In this document: in pieces, positions 10,861 to 24,400 of the stretch | Layout of the letters: every line of letters starts with the position of its first letter | How positions within the stretch are numbered: position 1 is the stretch's first letter | NCBI RefSeq assembly: GCF_040581485.1 | Contig: NC_090128.1 | Span: forward strand, 21,386,431 to 21,450,430 | Direction of reading: 5' to 3' | DNA: 64,000 nt | From: Linepithema humile | Taxonomy: Eukaryota > Arthropoda > Insecta > Hymenoptera > Formicidae | Notes under the pieces: generated by a model | Told to the model about the DNA's origin: nothing | Database searches by the model: none | What the model saw: only the letters and a program-made list of their open reading frames with translations | Position numbers and translations under genes: made by a program

Positions 10861-12363
10861 GAGACTGATATCTATCGGAGGAATGCATGTCACTTCTGAG
10901 ACACCGGGTGCGCCTTATGGAATACACGAAGTGTAGTCGTGTGCTGTGCGAGACGGCGCAACCGAGAGGTCGGGCGAGAGATCTTTTAATGAAACGCGGA
11001 TGTTAGAATGGCAGGAACGCTGCAAAATGGTCTAGGCGTGCTATGTACTCCACGTGTATGGAACGCACGCGTACATTCGCGCGTTACGCTAGTTTATACA
11101 CGGACGAGACGTGAGCGCGGAGTCGGCACAAAGAGACATGCACGGTGACTATGGAAGGAAGGCATCCGCACGCGGCTAGAATATACATACATACATATAT
11201 ACACACACACACATATATATGTATATATACCATATATATACAAACATATATATGTATGTATGTATATATGTATATAAAAGTATGTACACGGTAAGTGCAA
11301 GCGGGAGAGCAAGCGTGGCGTCTCGAAACAAATTAAGCCCCTCGACTGTGCTTCGTTATTGAAGTGGCATTCCTGCTCAGAAACCCTCGAAAACTTGTCT
11401 CAGCCCCGCCGTCTACATACATCTCGCAGATAATCACGATAATCAGATTTTTTAATAGCTTAATAACCGTAAGAAACACTCATGCGCGCCCAAAATCGCT
11501 AAAGTGTTTACGCTTGTTGCGCTTATCTCGAGCATCAGATCATTCAGAATATCTCGGAAAGCAATTAGTTATTTGTGAAAATATTTTGCCTTGTCGGGCA
11601 AGCAATCGTGAATCTCGCATATAAACCTCATGAATTTCACAAGTCGCTTCAGTTTACTATGTATTACTGTTCACTATGATAGGGCTATAGAACGGAGAGC
11701 ATAGAACCAGCTCATTATTCACTTATGCGTTCGCGAAGTTACGAAACCCTGTAAGTATTGTTTTTGCCATCGCGACTCTAGAACTCTGCTCGGAACTTGT
11801 GTGTACAGCTGCTAGTTCGCAGAGCCACGGGACGAAAGACGGCATTCATAGCCGTGTCTGTTTTTCTTTTCTTTTTTTTTTTTTTTTTTATTTAAGGCAG
11901 CTCTAATGCGCACGTATCAGCGAAACTAGTTAGCCCCGAGTCCACATTGTTACGAGACAATGTGAGGCATGAGAGGGTGGAGCGGTAGATAAAAAGGTCG
12001 AAGGTGGTGCTTCACGGACGAGACGCAGCATGAAGAAAAAACGGGGAGAGAAGGGTGGACGGAGGTGGTATTAATAAAGGGTTGCATGTCGACGGTGGAG
12101 AGAAAGGGGCAGGCGCGAGAGATGAAGAAAGAAATTCTTATTGCCTGGCAAGTCCGGCTTTTCCGCAATATACAGCGCAGGTGTACCGAATGTGTACCCC
12201 TCTCTGCTTCCGCTGCCTCGTCCGTGGAGGGTGGAAACACCCCTCGCACGCATGGTCAGTGCCGTATCCTGTATCCCGAAGACCACCCCCGCCTACCCAG
12301 CCACCCCGGCCACTTCGCCTCGTTCAGTAAAATAAACCGGATAGTGTCGATCTTTACGATGGC

Positions 12364-12400
<37 letters not shown>

Positions 12401-15400
12401 AAAAAGAAAAAAAAAAAGGAATATTATTACTTCTATATAATTTCTGTAATAAAATATCGCATTATAGAATAGTTAGAAGTCGTCTTATGTGCAATAAAAT
12501 AGACATCATTACTTTTAATATGTATGGAAACATTTGTACCCTCTTTTGACTTTTGACGTGTAGTTCGTAATATTGTACGCTATTCTAAAAATATTCGTTA
12601 TGTAAAGCAAATAGAAACATTTATGACACGGCTATTCATATCTCACGGTAGAGCGCAATGACGATGATAGAGTTTCGCTGATGCAAGAATTCACGAAAGT
12701 GCGGGGTATAAGAGGTGTGTTTCACCCGTAGGCACTGTAAAATTGAACGACCGCAGTAATCGATTAAATAAACACGACAGGAAAATGTCTACGCGCGCCA
12801 GGCTCTCTCTGGAAGTCTATAAGCCCCGGCGAAACAGGTTCATAACGCTTAATGACTCTATAACCTTGTTTATGCCTAGCGGAAGAGCGACCCTCTGCAA
12901 CAAACTGGAAACGGACGAGCAGCAAACTCAATCCGTTTCTATTTCACGCGCGATAAGCCGCCGCCGTCACCAGAATATCGAGAGCAAGTTTATAATAAAG
13001 TTGGTATAAAAAAATAACAAACAAAAAATTCGTGAAAATTTCCGCAATCAGCTAACTATAATATAAGCATCTATCTCACGCGCGATAAACAAATAGAAAT
13101 ATGAAATCAAATTAGTGCATTCATAATGATATTTATGTTGCAATCGAAAGAGTCGTAATAGACTTGAAAGGCATTAAATCTCTTCAGAAGTAATGTATGT
13201 GCGCACGCGAGTGTAAAGTTCTATTTTATTTTAAGAAATTGTTGAATTTCGCGAAATATCGTTATTTCTTGTTTAAAAAGACTCTTGCGAATGATCGGAT
13301 TTTTTTTTACATCATCCGCGAAGTCGAAAAATTCTGCTGAGCGGAGTATTTCCTTCCCGAGTCTTCGGCCAGCCGAAAGCCCGTTTCCATCGTATCGTCC
13401 CTTTTCTCGGGGGTGGGCGAATACGTCGGCCACGGCGTAGAGGGGTATAGGCGGTGAATATAAGAGAGGACGAGAAAGAGAGAAAGAGAAAGAGAAAAGA
13501 CAGGGGCAGTGTGGAAGGGGTGCACCGGCGTTCCTGGGGGTGGAGGCGCAGGAGGCAACGTGGCGTATTGATCGAGTGGCTCTCGCGTCGAGACCAACAC
13601 CACTTTCGGGCCACCCGGTATACGTGTAGTGGGTCTGCGTACGTATTATCAAACGTGCGCGTGTGTACATATGTATGAGCCGATGCCTATGTAGCCACGA
13701 ACTGGCGTACGTCGTATATACAGAGTGCTTCACGTAAAATGATCCCGTCGCGTGTCTTCAAAGATATCAGAGATAAAAAAATATAGAGAAAATGCCAGTG
13801 ATTAATAAACATCTAGAATAACAAAGTTTAAAACAAAAAGATTACTTTTTAATTCAATTACCGGATGTTTGCGAGATTAAATATTTTTTTCTTCTAAAAA
13901 ATATATGAATTCCTAATATTTTTTAAATTCGAATATAAAAGAGTTCCCTATCGGAGTTTTGCTAATGAGAAGTCACTCACAAAATTGATCAAAAAATCCG
14001 TAATAGATCGGAAGCTGATGCATGTGTAAGAGGTGCAATATATGCGTATTTACACACCGTGAACGAAACTGTACATGCGTTTAGCGCGGAGAATGAGAGG
14101 CAATGATTAGAAAATAACTCAGTTGGCGCGTTTCCGTGTACATACGGGCGTGTTGTAAGCGCACGCGCGCAACCACGGGTGTGGATGCTGAAAACACCAT
14201 GATCTATGGCGTGTGCATCCCCGCGAATAACGCCGAGACACTTGGCCTGGAAAATCTCTGGAGTGCATTCGCGCGGATGCACCGGCGGCAGCCGCATACT
14301 ATATCCGTGCGCGCAAACGCATAAACGTCAATGAACGGTGTGCACGAAGAAGGGGAAATTACTGCTCTTTCTTTGTCACCCAGTAACTTTCGCTGTGACG
14401 CGTGTAGTCTAGGAGTCGTCGACGGCGGCGGGGCAAAAATATCGGCGATTTTCAACGGGCCCCGTTTCTCCGGAGACCCGTGGGAAATTCTCTCCACTGT
14501 GAATTTACGAGCCAGCCAGAGTCCCGAAGGACGCTAACGATACTTTGAAACAGTCCGGCTATCGATATTTTTCGCTTGAATAGTTTTCAGCATTAATTAA
14601 TATATCTTCGATTTCTTTATCGATAAAAATGAATACTTTAACATTAATATGGAATGTAATTTGTCGTAGAAATATCGATAACGCGCACTGAATATCTCCG
14701 ACTTGCAACAACTCTAGCCACAACGTAGAGTTGGCTAAATTTGTAGCTAAACAACTGATAAAATTGAAAAATCTTTACGTACTTGGTTCGCAAACTAGTG
14801 AAATTATTCGAGGCGTATTTGGCAGCAAAACATTCGCGATAAAATCTAACGATAATAGTGCTTGCCCAACGCGCGCTCACGGCTGTAGGACCAATCCCAT
14901 CAGAAAGATCGAAAGTCGTCGTGGAGGAAAAGGTCAAGGTTCAATTTCCGAGCACGATCTTTCGGGCGATTTAAAATTTAGGATTCCATCAGTATCTAAA
15001 GGCCCTTCGGCGAACTCTTTCTACTCAGAATCTCTTCGCGCCAAACAAAATCAGAATGAGAAAATCGTCGAAAGAACGATATCTCTGCGGGAATTCTAAC
15101 TCCAACCGCGACATATTCTATCTCGTGTTATATTAACTCCACAAATTATGTAAATTTATTTGCTTTAAAAACAGTTAGAACTGCATCTTGTTTAAATAAT
15201 TGGAGTTATAATATTTTTCGTTTCGGAAAGAAAAAATAAATTGATCAATAAAATAAAGAAGAAAAATTAGAGTAGGGATACTTTTATCACATTCGAAACT
15301 ATAAACTGATAGAGATCATTGCCAAAATCGACACTTTAAATTTATAGCAGTCTCAAATTCTTGAGAAATTTTCCACGTAGAGACTCGAGTGTCCTCTTTT

Positions 15401-15405
15401 TAAGG
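10861..15405. other. Gene-poor, GC-mixed region
   Basis: Contains a palindromic TA/CA/TG microsatellite (about 11180-11280), a T-run at 11874-11890, a long A-run at 12367-12398 continuing with A-rich sequence to 12417, and scattered overlapping ORFs on both strands in GC-richer patches (11950-12472, 13221-13733, 13989-14537). No ORF shows a domain or splice-supported structure. The later exons of extradenticle were not found here. Probably intron or intergenic. Confidence 0.5.
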
Positions 15406-15558
15406 ATGGACAGGGTCTTAGAGAGTCTTCTTCGCGTTTTCATGCTAGTGGCTCTCACGGGTACCGTAAACGCACATGTTCCTACCGGTGCATCATCATT
15501 GGAAAAACCATCCTCCTCTTTCCTCTCTCATCCTTGCGATTCTTCGTTTTCCAGTTAG
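15406..15558 (+). CDS. Candidate small secreted peptide or signal-peptide exon (50 aa)
   Basis: From ATG 15406 the frame encodes a classic signal-peptide shape: MDRVLESLLRVF, a hydrophobic core MLVALTGTV and an A-X-A-like cleavage site (VNA|H) near residue 24. A Ser/Pro-rich stretch of 26 residues follows, with a stop at 15556-15558. It could be a complete small ORF or the first coding exon of a spliced secreted protein, with a donor before the stop not identified. I do not recognise a family. Chance is possible. Confidence 0.3.
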   Translation: MDRVLESLLRVFMLVALTGTVNAHVPTGASSLEKPSSSFLSHPCDSSFSS

Positions 15559-18500
15559 CAAAAAAGGTTGTCTCTTATACATGAAACATCACTAGATCAA
15601 AGTCAAAGTTCCGGCACGAAACTTTCCACGATACTACACTGCAACTTTGTTACTCGCATAATCCATACATTGCACAGTATACAACCCAAGCAATATTACT
15701 GGTCTTCATTAAAGAATGAAGTGTTTTTCTTAGCGTAAATTTGCATTTAAATATTTTTTTCAAATAAATTTGATAAATTAATAGTAATATGCGTGTCTCG
15801 CGATAAAATAATTTAGCATTAATCTAATATGAGTGTAAAAAAGGCATATTTTTGTCAGTACAATGGATTGAAAGAAATGTTCTCTCATAGAAGTACTAAT
15901 GGAGCCATAGACATTAGGCACAACCCATAGATGGGCCAAAGGGGGGCAATCCGTCCCTGAGGAAGGGTGGACGACCGCCACTGTCGGCTCAGCTTCATCC
16001 CCACCGAACCCTCGACGAGGAGGAGGGTAAGGCGCTCGATATCAAATCGTGGAAAAACCGTCGGTGGAAATATCGAGGATGGAGTTGAAGACGCATTATT
16101 GTGACTTGGCCACATATAGCTCGTATTTTTCTGCCTAAATCTCGATAGATTTTTATCTTTTGCTTTCTTTGGATTTACACATTTCCTATCGAAGATTGAA
16201 TTTGAGAAATTTGAGAAATAAAAAAAAAAAAAAAAAAATAGATTAACTAAATACTGCTAGCGATAATAAATATGTCAATGTGTTTTCGAAGTTAAATTTA
16301 AGAACTACATTTTGGAAATCGCATTATCACCGAACAGCCAACTTTCCTTTATACAGAAAGTTCTGTGCGAGAAATACTTTTTGCGTAATATATTCTGATT
16401 TGCGAGCCACCGCTTGATGGCGCTGTATGTGTCATTATTAAAGAATCTTATTAGCGCAACTAAAGCTAAATTGCCAGCAAAGTTGTGCACATTTAAAGCC
16501 CTGGTACATGCACATCTGCACACTTTGACACCGGTCTGGTAACGCCGCATATAGAGAGACAAAGCAACCATCCCGCGCTTTGCGGCTGCCAAGACATTTT
16601 TCTCGCAGCACCGCTGTGCATGCATAATGTATGCACATACAAGAAAAGAAGGGCTGGCTCTGCGGCATACTCCTTACGCGACGAGAATTCGAAATCCTTC
16701 GCCGTGACAATTTTTCTCACCGTCTCTACCTCTCCCCTGAATATGGTCGTCTGGACCATCTAGCAACTCTCTCACGTAAAAATGTCGAAATCAACAATAT
16801 GATACCACGATTACATTTTTACTTTGCGAGGTAAAGAGTCTCCGAGATTTTTCGTCGGTCTTTTCTCATTCGAAATAAAAAATGCATGGAAGGAATAATT
16901 ATGAATGACAACTGTCTCGCTGCGATATTTAGAGTTGACGCCCCGAAATATATAATCGATCCAAACAGTTAACACAAGAACATCCACAAAGTGTCCCAGA
17001 TTTTTGGTTGTATTTTTTTTTTTTTTTACTAATGTGAAATTATGAAACGTCAAACTGACGCGTGTGTTTATTTCATTCCGATGTCGGTAAAAAGATATTG
17101 TATCAAATGTTACTCGTAATAATTTTGTCGGATGCGCCGAAAGCAAACGTAAAGGATCGCCAGTGACGCAACCAAGTGTCGAGGCGCCCTGCGTTCTCTC
17201 TCGAATCAACTGTCATATTCGAGGAACGGCTCTCGGCCGGCGTTTCTGCGGCAGACACACGGGACCTGTTGCTGTCGAGTTTACGGTGTTTTTACGAGCG
17301 ACGTTACAGCCACCCCTGAGTATGAGGGTTGAACACACCCTAGCCGTAGAAACGATATCCCTCTCTTCATTGCCGACACCTATGCGAGCACCATCGTGGA
17401 AAAGAGAAATAGAGAAAGCGAGAAAGCGAAAGAGCAAGACGAGAAGTGCGAAAGAGAAAACGGCCGTTTGCCTATTTCTCCTTCGCAACGACGTGTCGCG
17501 AATAATGACTTTAATTATCGCTAGACGAGTAAATCCAAACAGCCGCACAATTTTCAAGCGTTATTCTAAACATAAAATAAAAGTTAAGAAGAGTTATTGC
17601 AATCATAAAGTGACGAGAAGCTCTCCTCAAAAACAGTTGGAATAATTAATATATGATGAGAATTTTTACCGAGAAATTGCTGCAATCATTATTCAGTGTT
17701 TCTATAGTCACCACTTTCTATTTCATACTATCTATCCGATTATAATCGTACGAAAACGAGCCAACGCATTTTCATCCTGGCGTCTCGAAGTGAATTCCTT
17801 GGGGAATCAAACGGTGAAAAAAACAAAGTTCGGGAGAGAGATTCCGCGACGATAGCCAAACACGTGCGGATACGACTAAGAAGGAACGCTATAGGAGCAC
17901 CATGGCGGTTCCGTGCTGACTTCCGGCGCGTACATGAGAGGATGGGTCGACGTTAAAACAAGCGGTAAGTTTCGCGAGAGTTGCTAAAGTTTCTCCTGGT
18001 CGTCGTAGCTGGGATGAAAGTTTCCAACTACACGGAGTTTTGTCTCGCGCAATTAGAAGTTCTCTGTATTATTCATAGCTGACGTCGCTTTCTACCTCAT
18101 TCCTCCTGCTCTACTCCACGTTCTTCTCTTCTCATCGCTTTTCCGCCCTCTCTCCTCCAGTCTCTCGCTTTTTCTCTTTCTCTCTCGTCCATTCACGTCG
18201 GTGCATGTACCGCGCCGCTTCTTCGTAACGCGCAGAACTCAAAGACCACCGCGGTGAGAAGCGCAAGTCGCGTACGGTTCATGAATTTTAATGAAATCTC
18301 CGAGCCCGAGATGGAAGCTTCTTTGCGTTTCCTCTCGCCCTGCTGCGTCGCCTCTTTCCTCTCTCGCTCTTTTATCCGCCGGCACCTCTCGCTTTATGCG
18401 TCCGTCGCAAGTATCTTCTCCGCTGCTCTATGCATCGTCTCGTAAATGGCGTGCACATTGCATCGTCGCAAAAACAAGAAAAGAAACAGCTAATATATCG

Positions 18501-21383
18501 AAATGTATTCCGACTATTAAATATTACACAATTAATAATAAATAATAATAAATTAGTTCAGTTATCACTGAATCAAAGATTAAAATTATGCTCATAAACA
18601 TTGTTTTAAAATATAAAGTATCGAGAGAATTAATGCAAAGCATAATGACGTTAGAGTCGACGGGAAAGAAACAATATTAAAGTCGGCCTCCAATTTAATT
18701 CGCGATAAAATTATGCCCGATATATTCCTTCGATGACGGACGACGGGGAAAGGGGAAGGGCTTGCATTGAGGATGAGCTGTCACTCTCCTGTCATCTGGT
18801 ACTCCGACGGAATTGGAATGGAGTTAGATCAATGATAACGCTCGCATTTGCGCACGGTGGAGTAAGTGGCGTCCACACGTACACACAAGCGCACACGTGC
18901 GCCCGCGCGCATAATCGCAGGCTTCTTTTCGACGCGAATAGACAGTGGCGATTGTGAGATCGTCGCGTGTCTGAAGTCGCTTGCATATATGGAAACGAGA
19001 CAGTATGATACTTATTTCGCGTCGAGGCACAAGGTTATTGTTATCCCCCCTCGAGGGTGGCACGCCACTCACTTGTCACTTCGGATCTCTACTTGAAGAA
19101 GAATATAAGAGGGAAAGCCAGAAAACGTGCTAGACGAAAGTGGAACTTTGACGATAGAGTCGTGAGTTACATCTCGTCAGAATACTAACATTATTTTTGC
19201 ATTAGAAAAGATAAAACTTAACACAAAACATAAGAATATAAATGTAATATACGCCAATTTAAATTTATCCGTGTGAAAATAAAATTGCGAATTACAATTA
19301 ACGGAGCTGTCTTTTGTAGAATCCATTTTTGGGATAAAGCATAAGTCAATAGTGGTTTTCGCGTTTATTTTTGACGAAGGTAACGAGATGAGCAAAACAA
19401 AAGATAAATTTCTTAGGGGGCGAGAACGATGATAGGCGAGTAGCAGAAGGAGTGATTGGAAGTCGGATAGTGGAACGCTGTTGCTCGGAAGAAGGCAGGG
19501 CGAGCTTAGATCCCAGCGGGGACGAAAAGGGCCTAACGATCCCGAGGTACGAGCTTCTCCTCGCCCCATACAATCTCCATAGAATTACCATACGATTAAG
19601 AGAACGCCGGCCGACGACGCGCGTATAGGAGCGTCGAGAGTAGCCCTCGAGAGTCTTCCAATTAGCCTCTCGAAAGATCACTCTGCCTCTCTCATCCACA
19701 CCAAGAAATGTGTTGTATGCCCTGGTTGAGATAATCTAAGATCTGTGACTGAACTGGCGCTCCGATAAATCAAATCCAGAAAAAACACAAGGCGCGCGTG
19801 TATCTGTTGTACGATTTACACAAGTGAAGATTATTTTAGCTAAACGCGCGCGCGTGACACGCCGTCCCAGTGACACGGGAATAAAATTAATTTACATTGG
19901 TATGAAATATTATTTATAATTAATCAGTTGAGATAAAGATTTCACAAACTTCGAAAGCGACGGTCTCATATTACTGAGCATCATCTTCCTTTTAGTTATG
20001 CAAATGATTTGTGGGGGAGCACTCTCTCTCGTCCGTAATTCGAGCTTCGTGATTTGGAATGAGTGTACTCTAAAATAACGCGCGTGCGACACGCGTGAAC
20101 ACGTAGATACACAAGGCGAATTTATATTATATCGCGACAACACAAGCCGCTTTCCCTCTCTTTTTCTCATTCCCTCTTGCTCGGTTTACGAGCTTATTTT
20201 ACTGGATTTTTATGATATAACGTACCCGCACCTAGCTCGAGCTCAAAGTTTATAGGTTTGTGAGATTTTATCATGGCGTAACGTACGGTTAAATCGACCT
20301 CTTGCGTTCGTACACACTCGTTACCACACGCGCCCGGCGTGTCACACGCACGACGAATTTCGTAAAGCGGCCCTCTCGCCGCTAGATGGTTTATCATACA
20401 TTTTGATGACCCGAGTGGATTTGTTTATTTAACGAAAATGCGGGCTCTCTCCGGACCAGAAACATTTTCACGTAATAACGACAAAAAAAGATATTATTTT
20501 AATGAAGCTTACCATCCACCTTAAATTAAAACACTGAATAAATAAAAGCACGCTATCGCCGCGAGAGCAATGACTATAACGACGACTTCCGGTCAGCAAC
20601 TCAGTGCAATTAAAGCGACTTAAATGCAATTCCGTTAACGGTACTACGCAACTGTCGTGTACGACTTGACAGCACAATAGCTCCTTATTCTCTTTCCGTC
20701 TCTCTCGGATGCTTCCTTTTATTTCCTTGTATCAGTACCGCAATAAGTCTCGTACGCACTTGAAAGTTCGTTCTCACGTAATCTACTTCTAAATTATACA
20801 TATACCTATTGGCTACGACATGTCAATATAAATAAAGACAATTCGAATAAAGAAAAGAAAATCCGTGATGATGATTTTCGGCACTTGCTGCTAATAAAGT
20901 TTGAAGTAATAGCGCTCGCGCTAACTCCCGCGAACAATGTGTGCTTACGTTATCTGCAAACAGGCATTACGGTAATTTTGCTACCTGATAATACGACCGC
21001 CGCGCCTTTATCAGCATCTATAGGTACACAATGCATAATAACTCGTCGCATATCGCAGCCGTCTTTTGCCCGTCGCTGCGAACCACTTCGCGCATCGTAA
21101 TTACCGAACATGTGACGCGTAATCGCCCGAGTTAATTAAAGCGACTCATGAGAATCAACAAGGCTTGCTTTCTGCAGAAGAGAAATGCACGGTAACAAAT
21201 GCACTCGTTAAGAAACATTGCTTGCCCTATGCTAACAAAAGGGAGTATACACTTTCGGAGTTACCGCGCGAGCATGTGAGTTTTTGTAATAAAGCAGCGC
21301 GCGCGGGTGCGTTACAGCGGGTTCTCTCGAATCGGACAAATCTCGTTAGTCGACTTCGTAAAGTTCAAGATTTGAGAGAATGA

Positions 21384-21388
<5 letters not shown>

Positions 21389-21427
<39 letters not shown>
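21389..21427. repeat. (AG)n microsatellite
   Basis: A pure dinucleotide run followed by a purine-rich stretch up to about 21600. Confidence 0.9.
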
Positions 21428-21430
<3 letters not shown>

Positions 21431-24400
21431 AGAGGAGACCACGGGCCGGTTCACCTTGGGATGCTGGGATGCTGGAATGCCCCATCTCCCATGCTCCTAT
21501 CTGCATGCAAGAACCGGGGAGAAGAAGAGACAGAGATGAAAAGACGATAGAGAGAGAAAGGAGAGAGAGGGGGAAGCATAGAGAATAAGAAGAAAAGGAA
21601 AGCAAAGCTAGGGGAACGGCATTCCAGCTGGAGCCAGAATAAGCGGCATCAACCTCTTGAAAACCCCGAAGCTGCGTTTCATATATTGTGATAATAACAG
21701 AAAATACGCAAAATTGACCTTCTTTTAAAATAAATTATACTTTACCGTTATCAACGGACATTTCTAAATTTCACAATGTAAAACCTTGCGGTAAATTTGT
21801 ATTTCTCTCTTCTTCTTTTATCGAAACACTGCACTTTAAACAATTTTAATGACAATCACGTAACGATATCTAACAGAAAAAAATATGTGCAGAGAGTATT
21901 TTTAATCGTTTACATCACAGAATCGCGGAGTGTTTATTTGGCATGCTAAAGCATGTTTGATGTCCACGTAATAAATGGAAACAAAACCATTAATTACGGG
22001 TAGATAAAAGTAGGGATGCATCCAGCGTGAAATCAAAGCAATTCTGTACAATCAAGGACAGCCGGTTACAGTCAAATGCGATGCACGCAAGATGTGGCCT
22101 CAGTTTCGTTTCACCTTTCGGACTGATATTAACGTACGATGCACCGTATCGCAGAAGATTGTTAGATAAAATTTGCAGAACAAATTCGTTGCTTATAATA
22201 AAATCAAACATTTCTTCAATTGATTACTTCGATTAAAGGATGTTTTTCCAAAAGGGAGAATGTTATATTGAAAAGATATCGGGCAACGGCACATAACAAT
22301 AAAACTGAGAAAAGACCGAGAGACACGTACTGCACGTTGTGTATAGACACAAGAATATTTTCGAACAAAAATAGAATTACTATTGGCCGGCAGCCAAATT
22401 GAATATAGATTTTTAATTGTTGGTATTGCGATTATTTCAGAATTGCCAACTCGAGGATAAGCGCCACGGCGGCGCTGTTCTATGATTGTATAAATCATAA
22501 ATAAATTGACAGATAAACTATCTGCACTCTAACGACCTATGTATCCGAACACATGCAAATTAATGAAATGTAGGTGCGTTATATGCACAATGACGAACCG
22601 TAAGTAAAGTCAGCCAATCAGAACGCGCGCCGCCCGAAATCAATATCAGCCGATCCGTGATTAATGGCAGCTACGCGGAATTATTATTCGGCCGAATTAT
22701 CTGTTTGCTCGCAAATTAATTTTGTTTTATCGGCGTTTGCGCGTGCTGAAAAGTTTATGATTCGGCAATTCGGCACTTAATAATTATCGAAATGACTATA
22801 TTTGTGCGATCAGGTAAGTTTTTGATCTTTACGTCTCGACACTCTCTCCGAGTTTTTGATGCAATGCATGGAGGATTATTATGCAGCTGGTCTATTGCAG
22901 CGAAAAGTCCACATGGGAGGACAAAAAAAAGGGATCGGGGCCACAGTTGAAAGACGAGTCGAGAAATCCCGTGGATTTCAGGCCTGTCTCCGTCCCTCTT
23001 TTGGTATTCGAGATCTACGGTTGTCCCGCGGGAAATCGTCCTGAGCGGTATGCCGCTTGAAACAGGTTTTCAAATATCAGTGTGCTACAGAAGAAAAGCG
23101 CCTTTTCCAATTTGACCATGACAAATCATACTCGAAGGTTGACTGATTTCTAAAAGCTTGATCGATTATCAAACAAGTAGAAAAGTCCAATAACGCGAAT
23201 TAAATGAATCGCATAGTCTCATAATCACATCAAAAGTTTTAACGTTAAATGCGGTCATCCAATTTTTTGTTTATAATAAGATATCGAGTTGAATTTTGCT
23301 TTCGAGGTCTCTTACTGTAACCATTATGATTATGATGATAAAACAAAAAATCTTATCAATTTTTTGCATCATACTTCGAAATAAATCGGCGCCATGTTAT
23401 TGCTTGTGTTCCAAGTATAAATTGATAAATCACGTCGAAAAATCTTTTATAAACTATTCTATTGCATATAAGCTGTAGTACGTAAAAAAATTAATTTGCT
23501 CTTCAACATATAATGCAAATAAAATTTATATTTCTGACGTAATTCAAAATCAATTTTAATATGGTTCTAGTGTGAAAGATCCGAAGAAGTGAGCACTGTT
23601 TTTTATATTACATTTAGGATCGCAATATAGCTTTCACGTAATGGCGCAGAATCCGAGTTCTCGCAGAAATTAACGGCGAATCGTGCAATAAAAATCGCAT
23701 ATTACGCGTAATGCCGCGACAACTGTCGATAAAATAAAGGAGTAAGTCCCAGCTGCCGAAAAGATCGGTCTCACCTTGCGTATGGTCCTGATCCAAAGTT
23801 ATCTAAACGCCGCGCGCGAATAAGCGAGTAAATGCGAGAGCCGATTATATTAAATGGCAGGTAAAATGGTCTGCTTAACATAGCGTTTATCAATTCTTCT
23901 CGGTTTAATACTTTTTCACTACCTCGTCAGCCATCGCCCATAAACTCAACGACTATCTCGCGTCTCTCTTCTTCTTGCAACGTAAGAAAAAGACAAGACG
24001 AAAGAGCTCTCGATACATATTTCCACGTTAACTGCATTGCACTGCATGTGCAACTGAGCCCATAAAACTTTACTAAAAGATTTTAAAACATCCAAAAGAT
24101 TAAAACAGAACTGTTAAAATAATTTCATCATCTTAAATGCTCATTATATTACGAGTGTAACGCCTTTTTTATTTATGATAAATTGGAATCGAGTTTTCTC
24201 TGCTTCTTTTTCCTTGCTTTCCTCCCATCGTCTCATTATTACGTTAAAAAATGAAATGTTCGAATCATCAGCCTCTCTAATGCAATTCGTGTCGTGTATT
24301 TAATCTTTTTTCTTCTTTCGATAATAGTATTAATTTAATGAAACTCTAATGAAAGCCAAAGCTAAATTATTAATGACGGTGAGAAATATAAGAGTAATAA

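Noticed and set aside
12055..12472. GC-rich segment ending in a long A-run, considered as a retroposed transcript
   Set aside because: No target duplication around the A-run and no parent coding sequence was recognised.
15885..16115. GC-rich patch with overlapping minus-strand ORFs (decayed retrotransposon or RNA gene considered)
   Set aside because: No reverse transcriptase motif, tRNA-like promoter boxes or recognisable structure were found.
17163..17645. 160-codon plus-strand ORF
   Set aside because: It starts on GTG, has no motif, is accompanied by a minus-strand ORF, and lies in a GC-richer patch where chance ORFs are long.
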